From the NCBI GenBank assembly GCA_045590195.1, contig JAZNQN010000002.1, forward strand, positions 1-22,726: a stretch of DNA of 22,726 nt, given 5' to 3'. This document shows, piece after piece, positions 1 through 6,960 of this stretch (positions are counted from its first letter, which is position 1; each line of letters begins with the position of its first letter). The DNA comes from JAZNQN01 sp045590195 (GTDB lineage Bacteria; Bacillota; Clostridia; UMGS1883; UMGS1540). A model generated the notes under the pieces. It ran no database searches. It had not been told where the DNA came from and was given only the letters and a program-made list of their open reading frames with translations. The position numbers and the translations under genes are program-made.

Positions 1-132
1 TTGCACCATAAAAATCTTGTTTTTGAGTGCAGAACAAGGCAAAAATTTGAGTAATCCTTGACGGATTGTGAAAATTTTTAACGCAGTTATGTGCCAAAAA
101 CATGGTTTTTAGGCGGTTAATCCCTAAGAAGC
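1..132. repeat. Structured intergenic repeat, copy A
   Basis: This non-coding segment aligns with copy B at 22595-22726 at a constant offset of 22594. The first 40 bases are 29/40 identical, the blocks CAAGGC (35-40) and AACGCAG (80-86) are identical, and similarity fades after about 131. Three hairpins are visible. A weak A5/T5 stem lies at 10-24. A central stem at 41-57/63-79 has 15 of 17 positions paired, counting two G-U pairs. A third is CAAAAAC/GTTTTT at 95-110. No open reading frame fits. It lies beyond the 3' end of the minus-strand fucosidase gene. Which strand is functional, if either, is unknown. The left end may extend beyond the window. It could be a structured RNA or a miniature mobile element. 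Confidence 0.7.
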
Positions 133-156
133 ACCGCCGAATGCTGTGCGTTTTTT
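112..156. terminator. Hairpins beside the repeat, possible terminator
   Basis: GGCGGT (112-117) pairs perfectly with ACCGCC (133-138) across a 15-base loop. Overlapping it, GCAC (131-134) can pair with GTGC (146-149), followed by a run of six T at 151-156. Read on the plus strand, the second arrangement resembles a weak intrinsic terminator ending at the fucosidase stop codon. Read on the minus strand, the GGCGGT/ACCGCC stem lies about 20 bases past the fucosidase stop and is followed by TAAAAACC rather than a T run. The direction is therefore unclear. Confidence 0.35.
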
Positions 157-157
157 G

Positions 158-1477
158 TTACATATCTTCAACAATTAAAGCCTCAGTATAAGAGGACTTA
201 GATGAATAGTCAATGCAGGATTTAAATATTTCATCAACATTCTGACTATATGTTAATTTGAAAATTGTATCGGGAGATTGTTTTGCGGCATCATCAACGG
301 AAAGAAGAATTTTTCCGTCAACTTTTCTGATTTTAGGAGTAGCAGTAAGGCACTCAATCTGAGGATTACCGGTATCGGGAATTGTAATTTCATCGCTTTC
401 CCAGTTGCAAGCGTGAACGTACATTACGTTGTCACGATGAACGGTTCCGCCCCAGACATCACATTTAATGGGACCGCCACGTGTTTTGTAAATGCTTTCG
501 CCATATTTTTTGAGCCAGTTGCCAATTTCTTTCAGCCTTTTAATCTGAAGGGGTTCAATGCTGCCGTCGCCACGAGGGCCAACATTTAAAAGAAGGTTTC
601 CCCCTGCAACCACTACGTTTACGAGAAGAGAGATACATTCTCTTAAAGAACGAACACGGCTACCGGGACAATAACCCCATGCCCCATAAGTTAAAGTTTC
701 GCAGGTTTCCCAGGGGTGGAAAATATCAAATGCGCCAATTTTCTTTTCTGGGGAAGTATAGTCGCCAAATTCACGTGCACCAATTCGGTCGTTTGTTATG
801 ATATCGGGCTGAAGAGAGCGTACCATTTTATCCATTTTTTCCGCCTGCCAGAAACCGGGATATTTAACTTTATTTCGGAAATCAGCAGGTCTTTCAGCTG
901 CAACCATATCCATTCCGTGGCAAAGCCAGTAATCTTCGCCGCAATCATACCACAAAACATCTATTTTGCCATAATCGGTTAAAAGCTCGCGCACCTGACC
1001 ATGAGCCTGCTGTCTTAACATATCGGCATTTTCTTTGTACATTCCGGGCATAAAGTATCCGGGGAAACGCCAGTCAAGAGGGGAATAATAAAGCCCTACT
1101 TTAAGGCCTTTGTTTCGGCACGCCTCTGTATATTCTTTTACAAAATCTCGCTTTGAAGCATAATTTGTTGAATTGAATTTTTCATAATTTGCGGCAGAAT
1201 CCCAAAGAGAAAATCCGTCATGATGTTTGGCGGTTAAAACCATATATTTCATTCCGGCGCTTTCGGCAAGTTCTGCCCAGAAGTTTGCATCAAAGTTTTC
1301 AGCAGTAAAATCTGATGCAAGTTTTTTATATTCGGCAATATCAATCTGTTCGTTGAAAAGAGCCCATTCGCCTCTGCCGAGCATAGAGTAAAGCCCCCAG
1401 TGAATAAACATACCAAATTTTAAATCACGCCAGGATTCAATGCTTTCATTATTTGTTTTTATCTGATTATCGTTCAT
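158..1477 (-). CDS. GH29 alpha-L-fucosidase
   Basis: This is a glycoside hydrolase family 29 protein of 439 residues that should release terminal alpha-L-fucose by a retaining mechanism. Family hallmarks in order are FGMFIHWG (residues 21-28), KHHDGF (84-89), LKVGLYYSPLDW (125-136) and the strand IDVLWYD, where D178 sits at the expected catalytic nucleophile position. A conserved block containing NDRIG follows. The general acid/base is not evident by eye. There is no signal peptide, so the enzyme is probably cytoplasmic and acts on imported oligosaccharides. The start is supported by AGGAGTGA just upstream (1482-1489 on the plus strand). The gene is divergent from an AraC-family regulator, the usual arrangement for local control. 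The family is certain; the fucosyl linkage preference is not readable. Confidence 0.93.
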   Translation of the reverse strand: MNDNQIKTNNESIESWRDLKFGMFIHWGLYSMLGRGEWALFNEQIDIAEYKKLASDFTAENFDANFWAELAESAGMKYMVLTAKHHDGFSLWDSAANYEKFNSTNYASKRDFVKEYTEACRNKGLKVGLYYSPLDWRFPGYFMPGMYKENADMLRQQAHGQVRELLTDYGKIDVLWYDCGEDYWLCHGMDMVAAERPADFRNKVKYPGFWQAEKMDKMVRSLQPDIITNDRIGAREFGDYTSPEKKIGAFDIFHPWETCETLTYGAWGYCPGSRVRSLRECISLLVNVVVAGGNLLLNVGPRGDGSIEPLQIKRLKEIGNWLKKYGESIYKTRGGPIKCDVWGGTVHRDNVMYVHACNWESDEITIPDTGNPQIECLTATPKIRKVDGKILLSVDDAAKQSPDTIFKLTYSQNVDEIFKSCIDYSSKSSYTEALIVEDM

Positions 1478-1497
1478 AAAATCACTCCTTTAAACAA

Positions 1498-1503
1498 ATT
1501 ATA
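1498..1503 (-). promoter_or_regulatory. Probable -10 box for the fucosidase gene
   Basis: The minus strand reads TATAAT here, 21 bases before the GH29 start codon and just ahead of its Shine-Dalgarno site. The hexamer 17 bases upstream (AGGAAA) is a poor -35 match. A good -10 with a weak -35 is typical of activator-dependent promoters and fits control by the divergent AraC-type protein. That regulatory link is inferred. Confidence 0.5.
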
Positions 1504-1556
1504 TATCGCAAAATTTAAGTTTTCCTTTGTTTTGTTGATTAAAATGCCATAAAAAC

Positions 1557-1585
1557 TTGAATTTTATGATATTTTGTGATAATCT
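1557..1585 (+). promoter_or_regulatory. Candidate promoter of the AraC-family gene
   Basis: TTGAAT (1557-1562), a 17-base spacer and TAATCT (1580-1585) form a reasonable sigma-A promoter. The predicted transcription start is near 1592, only about 10 bases before the chosen ATG, so the leader would be very short. The spacer holds the tandem near-repeats ATTTTATGAT and ATTTTGTGAT, possible operator sequence. Confidence 0.5.
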
Positions 1586-1601
1586 TATTTTGGGTGATTT
1601 T

Positions 1602-2414
1602 ATGAAACACATAAATTTTGCTGACGAAGAAATATTTTTTGATTATAACAACAGTTTGTGTAATAACGGGAAATGGTTGCCTGAAAATCATTATCACAAT
1701 TCCTGCGAAGTTTATTTTCTTGAAAGCGGCGAGTGTGACTATTTTATTGACGATAAAATTTATCATATGCTGCCCGGTGATATGGTTGTAATAGGCGGAA
1801 ATATTATACATAATACTGTGTATGGGGAAAAGGTATGTTCACGTATGCTGATAAACTGCTCGAAAAAGCATATGCCAATTGATATGCCAAGAGTTACTTT
1901 TTTCAGAAACAGCGAAAAAAAAGATGAAATAAACCATATTTTTTCAAAAATCGAAGAGGAATATAAAAGAAGAAATGAGTTTTCTGAAGAATTTGTAATT
2001 TGTTATATAAGGCTTTTAATGCTTATAGCCGCAAGCAGCAGGAATATGTATACTCAAAAGGCAAAGCACAAATACACAGAGTTGGTTGCGGAATACATAA
2101 AAAACAATTTTGAAAGCGAAATTTCCCTTTCAAAGGTTGCAGAAAAGTTTTCGGTGAGTGCGGGGCATTTGTCAAGACAGTTTAAAAAGGAAACAGGCTT
2201 TACCTTTTCGGAATATCTGGATTTAATGAGATTCAAAAAGGCGGAAGAACTATTATTGTTCGGACAAAAAGAAACAATTACTCAAATTGCGCATATGTGC
2301 GGCTTTGGGGACAGCAATTATTTTTCGGTAAGATTTAAAAAAATATACGGGGTGTCGCCCCTTAAGTGGAAAAAGAGAAAAAACAAGCTTGTTGAATCCG
2401 GTGAAAAATTGTAG
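1602..2414 (+). CDS. AraC-family transcriptional regulator
   Basis: This is a 270-residue regulator with a cupin sensor domain and a C-terminal AraC/XylS DNA-binding domain. The cupin part (about 20-75) contains HYHNSCEVYFLESGE and the turn LPGDMVVI; it probably binds a sugar. The DNA-binding part (about 160-258) has two helix-turn-helix units, the first around ISLSKVAEKFSVSAGHLSRQFK and the second around ITQIAHMCGFGDSNYFSVRFK, ending in the typical GVSPLKW. I chose ATG 1602 rather than the in-frame ATG at 1557, because GGGTGA lies just upstream of 1602 and family alignment begins there. The gene is divergent from the GH29 fucosidase and upstream of an epimerase-like gene, so control of fucose-containing glycan use is likely but inferred. 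Confidence 0.93.
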   Translation: MKHINFADEEIFFDYNNSLCNNGKWLPENHYHNSCEVYFLESGECDYFIDDKIYHMLPGDMVVIGGNIIHNTVYGEKVCSRMLINCSKKHMPIDMPRVTFFRNSEKKDEINHIFSKIEEEYKRRNEFSEEFVICYIRLLMLIAASSRNMYTQKAKHKYTELVAEYIKNNFESEISLSKVAEKFSVSAGHLSRQFKKETGFTFSEYLDLMRFKKAEELLLFGQKETITQIAHMCGFGDSNYFSVRFKKIYGVSPLKWKKRKNKLVESGEKL

Positions 2415-2454
2415 GGTGGTTGTTATATAAAATATATTTATTTTTGAAAAAATG

Positions 2455-2483
2455 TTGATTTTTATTACATAAAGTGATATGAT
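2455..2483 (+). promoter_or_regulatory. Promoter of the epimerase/VanZ/SLH gene run
   Basis: TTGATT (2455-2460), exactly 17 bases, then TATGAT (2478-2483). The predicted start is near 2490, giving a leader of about 25 bases that contains AGGTGG ahead of ATG 2516. No later promoter of similar quality was seen before 4539, so it probably serves several genes. Confidence 0.6.
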
Positions 2484-2515
2484 ATTTATGTTAGGTTATA
2501 ATTAGGTGGTGGAGT

Positions 2516-3613
2516 ATGACCAAGGTAAATATAAACCGAAGATATTTTTCCGAAGGTGAAACAAAAATTTTGGAAAATGGTACACTGCAGGTATATACTT
2601 TTATTTATCCAACAGGTGTTGAAGGGGTAAAAGTAAAAAATTCGCGAGGTTATTTTGTTGCGTTGCCATATTTGGGACAACAGATTTGGGAGGCTGAATT
2701 TGACGGGCATATTCTGCAAATGGAAAGCCTTATAAAGGTACCAAGGAAGAAAACTCATTTTGTTGAAAACTATGGTTGTCTTTTAATGCACTGTGGGTTT
2801 ACTGCAATGGGCGTACCGCAAAGCGATGATAACCATCCGCAACACGGTGAACTTCCTCTTGCGGAATACGAAGAGCTCTGGCTTGGCTCCGGCGAAGATG
2901 AAAAGGGGAAATTTGTTGAAGTTTCCGGACGGTATAACTATACAAAGTTTTTTGGTGCTAATTATAATTTTGTTCCTACATACAGGCTTTATGAAGACGA
3001 CACCATAATTTATATGAATGTAAAAGCAACTAACATGCGTTCAAACCCTATGGAGTATATGTATCTGGCGCATATAAATTACAGGTCTTTTGAAAATTCA
3101 AAGCTCATTTACAGCGCAAAGAGAGACACAGAACACATTAAGGTTTTTAAAAACATTCCGGATAATTTAACTACTGAAGAAAAACAAAAGCTTTCAGACT
3201 ATATGGATGCATTAGAAGAAAATCCGGCTATTATGGATGATGTATTTGCGAAAGGACAGTATTATTCACCTGAAATTGTGTTTGCAGTAGATTATGAAGC
3301 TGACGAAGAGGGCAGAGTTTATTCGCTTCAGTGTCTTGAAGATGGTTATGCAACATATGTTTGCCATCCGAAAGATAAGCTGCCTGTCGGCGTAAGGTGG
3401 ATGGGGTATACCGATGACGAAAAAGCAGTTGGAATGGTGCTTCCTGCTACAGCTGATCATATGGGATTCAGTAACGCAAAAAGAAACGGAATGATTAAAG
3501 TTTTAGGCCCGGGCGAGATGTTTGAATGCGACATTGAATTTGGCCTTACATCACCTGAAAAAACCGAGAAAATAAAAGCTAAAATAGAAAGAATTTTAAA
3601 AGATGCAAAATAA
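2516..3613 (+). CDS. DUF4432-type aldose 1-epimerase-like protein
   Basis: This 365-residue protein resembles the DUF4432 branch of the aldose 1-epimerase (galactose mutarotase) superfamily, beta-sandwich proteins that bind or interconvert sugar anomers. Visible features are the N-terminal strand LQVYTFIYPTGVEGVKV (24-40), PYLGQQIWEAEFDG (51-64), the conserved HGELP (110-114), a likely substrate-binding histidine region, and YMYLAHINY further on. There is no signal peptide, so it should be cytoplasmic. The natural sugar cannot be read from the sequence; a role with the nearby fucosidase is plausible. The gene has its own promoter and overlaps the following VanZ-like gene by 11 bases, suggesting translational coupling, which is odd for a sugar enzyme and a membrane protein. 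Confidence 0.8.
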   Translation: MTKVNINRRYFSEGETKILENGTLQVYTFIYPTGVEGVKVKNSRGYFVALPYLGQQIWEAEFDGHILQMESLIKVPRKKTHFVENYGCLLMHCGFTAMGVPQSDDNHPQHGELPLAEYEELWLGSGEDEKGKFVEVSGRYNYTKFFGANYNFVPTYRLYEDDTIIYMNVKATNMRSNPMEYMYLAHINYRSFENSKLIYSAKRDTEHIKVFKNIPDNLTTEEKQKLSDYMDALEENPAIMDDVFAKGQYYSPEIVFAVDYEADEEGRVYSLQCLEDGYATYVCHPKDKLPVGVRWMGYTDDEKAVGMVLPATADHMGFSNAKRNGMIKVLGPGEMFECDIEFGLTSPEKTEKIKAKIERILKDAK

Positions 3614-4073
3614 AGCTAAAAGAATAATATCGTTTATGATTTTGGTTTTGTGGATGGGAGTTATCTTTTACTTTTCTGCACAGGTTGCTTCCGATTCATC
3701 GGCACAAAGTGGCGGAGTGGTAGAAATAATAAAGGGTTTTCTGGAAAAAATTTCCCCGCTTGCAAAAGAATTTGATATCGCTTTTTGGGATGCTTTTGAA
3801 ACACTGCTCAGAAAAATTGCTCATGGATTTATTTACTTTATACTCGGAATACTTTGCAGCAATTTTATAATTAAGTGCAATATTAAAAGAAAAATAACAA
3901 TATCTTTGGCTATATGCTTTTTGTATGCTGTCAGTGATGAAATTCATCAAATATTTGTCGCCGGACGAAGCGGACAAATTGGCGATGTAATTATAGATTC
4001 TTTCGGAAGCGTTGTTGGAATAGTAGTGTTTTTTGTTGTTTCCAAGTGGTTTTTTAGTAGGAGAAAGGCATGA
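3603..4073 (+). CDS. VanZ-like family membrane protein
   Basis: This is a 156-residue integral membrane protein of the VanZ-like family. Hydrophobic segments lie at about 9-27, 71-92, 98-112 and 127-149. The family signature is clear: RKIAHGFIYFILG (70-82) and SDEIHQIFVAGRSGQIGDV (111-129). The original VanZ gives low-level teicoplanin resistance, but most homologues have no known biochemical role, and general cell-envelope function is all that can be said. The start overlaps the end of the epimerase-like gene by 11 bases. The stop overlaps the next ATG by four bases (ATGA). A resistance function should not be assumed, since no other van gene is present. Confidence 0.85.
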   Translation: MQNKAKRIISFMILVLWMGVIFYFSAQVASDSSAQSGGVVEIIKGFLEKISPLAKEFDIAFWDAFETLLRKIAHGFIYFILGILCSNFIIKCNIKRKITISLAICFLYAVSDEIHQIFVAGRSGQIGDVIIDSFGSVVGIVVFFVVSKWFFSRRKA

Positions 4074-4525
4074 AAAAAAGGAAAATATTTTTAATATCTG
4101 TACTTGCTTTGGCCTTAATTGTTTGCGGCGTTTATGCGTTTAAAAAAGGGCGCAATTATGTTACAGGAAAGGTTATACAGCAGCTTGCCGAAACAGAAGA
4201 GGTAAAAAAATACGAGGAACAAATTAAAAAAAATATGGGGTCTGAAGCTGAAACTGATGAAAAGGATTTAGAGGAAGAAAAAAAACAAGATTTAGAAAAC
4301 AAGCCCACAGTAGAGCCGAAAAAGCCGAAAAGTATGTGGGATGAGCCGCTGGTGCAAAACGTTTACGCTAGGTTTTCGGCATCAGAAATTTCGACAGTAA
4401 CCGCAATGATGGCAAACGGATTTACGAAAGAAGAAAAAAAATATATAAAAAGCTTGGTTTTTTCAAGAGTTTCGTCTGCAGAAATAAGTCAGCTTAAGGA
4501 AATTTACTATAAATATAATAATTGA
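4070..4525 (+). CDS. Unrecognised single-pass membrane-anchored protein
   Basis: I do not recognise this 151-residue protein. It has one N-terminal hydrophobic segment (about 7-24) after the basic start MKKRK. A highly charged Glu/Lys-rich stretch follows (about 40-88) and looks like a flexible or helical stalk. The C-terminal part (about 90-151) is predicted by eye to be helical, with SASEISTVTAMMANGFTKEE and SSAEISQLKEIYYKY. The topology suggests a small protein with its C-terminal domain outside the membrane. It overlaps the VanZ-like gene by four bases and is followed after 13 bases by a secreted SLH protein, so an envelope role is likely. It is real by codon continuity and operon packing; function unknown. 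Confidence 0.75.
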   Translation: MKKRKIFLISVLALALIVCGVYAFKKGRNYVTGKVIQQLAETEEVKKYEEQIKKNMGSEAETDEKDLEEEKKQDLENKPTVEPKKPKSMWDEPLVQNVYARFSASEISTVTAMMANGFTKEEKKYIKSLVFSRVSSAEISQLKEIYYKYNN

Positions 4526-4538
4526 GAGGGAGATAGAA

Positions 4539-6908
4539 ATGAGAAGTTTAAAAGTTATCAGCATATTCGCAATAGTAGCATTGCTGGTTTCCATGTTGGC
4601 GGTGCCAACCCTAGCAGCTGCAGAAGTTGAAGAACTTGTGTATGATGCGCTTTCGAAGCACAGAAACATTTCAACATTAGAGCAAGAAAATGAAATAAAA
4701 AATGTTGAGGCGGCTAATGCAGCAGTAGTTGCTAAAAATTACACAGAAGAGCCTTGGAATACTGTTTTAAACGGTACTACAGGGTTGTTAACTGCTGAAA
4801 TTAAAGGAAAGCAGAGTTCTGTAAGAACTTTAACCCTTGAATATCTCAGAGGAAAGAATATTACTCTTTCTGCCGAAGATGCTACAATTTCAGGCAAAAT
4901 TGCAACATTCAAATCGCAAAACGATGCAGTAATGAATAATTACGATCTTGATGATGTTTCTATTAAAGACAGTGCTGCAAAATATAATCAGCTTGAAAAT
5001 GAACTTACTGCAATTTACAGATTGTATGGCGAAATTTGCAGAGATGTTGAAGATTCATCAAATGGAATTTTAGTTGATGGCGTGGCTTTTTCGGGCCTTA
5101 GTGATGCGCAGATAACAGAAATGTTTTCCGCAAAAATTGCAAAGTTTTATAAGGATATAAATAGCCTTCTGTTTGCAGGAAAAGACACATGGCAAGCGGC
5201 TTACAGTGCACTTTTGTGCGGAGAAAACAAAATAACAATAGGTCTTATACTTGGAAGTGAAGGTGCTGCAGCGCTTGCAAACGCAGAAACTATGCAGAGA
5301 GTTTATGATTATATCGACAGTGCTGATATTCTCAAAACAGTTGCAGCATATAAGGTAGACCTTTATAGCGATGATTTTTCAAAATCAAACACAGCTTTCT
5401 ATAACCTTTTAAAAGATGTTATGGACGACATTCTTGATATTTCGGGAATGGAAGCGGTTAAAACTTCTCTCGAAAGTATTGGCTGGACAACAGAGAATGT
5501 TGTTGCTGCTATGAAAGTTTCGCAGGATGCAGCTGATGTAAACTTTTACTCGCGAGCAATAAATCTTAATATGGTTCTTGGCAGATACCTCGGTATCTAC
5601 AAGGGCGGAAATCTTCAAGCTCCGGTTAAAGTTTTCGTAAACACTGCAGCAAATGATTCTTATGATATTTGCGTTGAAAAAGGAAGCTATAAAGCAAGCG
5701 TAATAAATGTTATTGATACAGTTGTTAGACAAAGCAACGGAACATCTTCAACAATATTGACAACTGATGATGACGGCAGACTTAAATTTACTGTGACTTC
5801 ATCAGATGTTGGTCAGGGGTATCGCCTTGGATGTTACCGTGATGGTTCAGATACATCTAAAGTTTGGAACTATATTGCGGTAAAATCACTTGATGTTGAA
5901 GAAGGCTCAATTCCTGTTGAATCCATTGCAATTAAACAGGGTAAAAACATTGTAATTTATATTGATGAAAGCATACAGCTTGAAGCTATTATTTCTCCTT
6001 CCGATGCAACTAATAAAAACGTTACCTGGACAACATCTGATCAAAACGTATTAACAATAGATGCAACAGGAAAAATAACTGGCAAACAGACCGGTTATGT
6101 TGTGGTTACAGTTAAATCGGAAGATGGCGGATATATAGCAACAATTACAGTTACCGTTAAGAAACGTGTAGGCGGAGCGGGAAGTATGGGAGAAACAACA
6201 GTTCCCACAACAAAACCAACACCTACCATAATTCCAACCCCAACACAGCCACCAACAGGCTCACACTATTTTGAAGACCTCCAGGATCACTGGGCTTCTG
6301 ACGAACTTGATGAGCTTATTGAAAAGGGCATTATAGAAGGCTATGGCGAAGAAGGCAGCACAGGTGAAATGGGCGGAATTGAGGCTATTTACAGATTCTA
6401 TCCTGACAGACCTATAAGCCGTGCGGAATTTGCTACTATTATCTGCAGAATGATGTCGCTCCCAGTTACAAGAGAAGGCGTAATTTATGTTGATACAGAA
6501 AACCACTGGGCAAGAGATTATGTTGCAACCGCAACAAAATACGGCTACATGATAGGCGTTTCTGAAACAGAGTTTGCACCTGATTTGCCAATCCCAAGAG
6601 AACAGGTTATTGCAGTAATTCTCAGGGTTTTAACATTTGGTTATGACGTACTTAATCCCGGAGCACAGAAAATTTATACTTCTGATGAAATTTTAGAGCT
6701 TGTAAAAGTACATTTTGGCTATGAATTTACTGATTTGAGCCAGCAGATTCCTGACATTAACAGTGGTTCTGAATGGGCAAGGGCCTATGTTGAAATGGCT
6801 TATAAAGACAAAATTGTTGAAGGTTATGAAGACCATACAATGCGTCCACTTATAAATGCAACAAGAGCAGAAGCTGTTATAATGGCAAAAAGAGCTTTGT
6901 GGAAATAA
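4539..6908 (+). CDS. Secreted S-layer-homology protein with Big_2 domain
   Basis: This 789-residue protein begins with a signal peptide (hydrophobic core about 5-23, cleavage likely near VPTLAAA). Residues about 29-455 match no domain I know and appear mostly helical. A bacterial Ig-like group 2 domain covers about 460-540 (VESIAIKQG, then ATNKNVTWTTSDQNV and ATGKITGKQTG). A Thr/Pro linker follows (about 548-573). Three SLH repeats fill 575-789, with binding-site motifs SRAE, PREQ and TRAE in order. SLH domains hold proteins to pyruvylated cell-wall polymer, so it should sit on the cell surface as an S-layer or S-layer-associated protein. GAGGGAGA precedes the ATG. The next gene encodes a shorter SLH protein, suggesting that they work together. 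Confidence 0.92.
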   Translation: MRSLKVISIFAIVALLVSMLAVPTLAAAEVEELVYDALSKHRNISTLEQENEIKNVEAANAAVVAKNYTEEPWNTVLNGTTGLLTAEIKGKQSSVRTLTLEYLRGKNITLSAEDATISGKIATFKSQNDAVMNNYDLDDVSIKDSAAKYNQLENELTAIYRLYGEICRDVEDSSNGILVDGVAFSGLSDAQITEMFSAKIAKFYKDINSLLFAGKDTWQAAYSALLCGENKITIGLILGSEGAAALANAETMQRVYDYIDSADILKTVAAYKVDLYSDDFSKSNTAFYNLLKDVMDDILDISGMEAVKTSLESIGWTTENVVAAMKVSQDAADVNFYSRAINLNMVLGRYLGIYKGGNLQAPVKVFVNTAANDSYDICVEKGSYKASVINVIDTVVRQSNGTSSTILTTDDDGRLKFTVTSSDVGQGYRLGCYRDGSDTSKVWNYIAVKSLDVEEGSIPVESIAIKQGKNIVIYIDESIQLEAIISPSDATNKNVTWTTSDQNVLTIDATGKITGKQTGYVVVTVKSEDGGYIATITVTVKKRVGGAGSMGETTVPTTKPTPTIIPTPTQPPTGSHYFEDLQDHWASDELDELIEKGIIEGYGEEGSTGEMGGIEAIYRFYPDRPISRAEFATIICRMMSLPVTREGVIYVDTENHWARDYVATATKYGYMIGVSETEFAPDLPIPREQVIAVILRVLTFGYDVLNPGAQKIYTSDEILELVKVHFGYEFTDLSQQIPDINSGSEWARAYVEMAYKDKIVEGYEDHTMRPLINATRAEAVIMAKRALWK

Positions 6909-6917
6909 TAAAAAATC

Positions 6918-6941
6918 GGCGGGAGAGAATTTTCTCCCGCC
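6918..6941 (+). terminator. Intercistronic hairpin between the two SLH genes
   Basis: GGCGGGAGA pairs perfectly with TCTCCCGCC around a six-base loop, just after the stop of the long SLH gene. The following run is only AATGTTTT, so termination is probably partial. It may set different expression of the two SLH genes or protect the upstream mRNA. The next gene's GAGGTG site begins 10 bases after the hairpin. Confidence 0.65.
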
Positions 6942-6960
6942 AATGTTTTAGAGGTGAAAT

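Noticed and set aside
278..982. Plus-strand open frames inside the fucosidase gene
   Set aside because: They are antisense to a clear GH29 gene and show no recognisable domain or ribosome-binding site.
1557..1601. Longer N-terminus for the AraC-family protein
   Set aside because: These 15 codons lie in the promoter and repeat region, and ATG 1602 has the Shine-Dalgarno site.
2415..2454. AT-only hairpin as terminator of the AraC-family gene
   Set aside because: The stem TATAT/ATATA is too short and has no G-C pairs, although T-rich sequence follows.
3603..4073. VanZ-like gene as a glycopeptide-resistance gene
   Set aside because: No vanHAX, vanY or vanRS homologues are present, and most VanZ-like proteins have no link to resistance.
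6918..6941. Hairpin between SLH genes as a full terminator
   Set aside because: The T run is only AATGTTTT and the next gene starts shortly after, so partial termination or mRNA protection is more likely.
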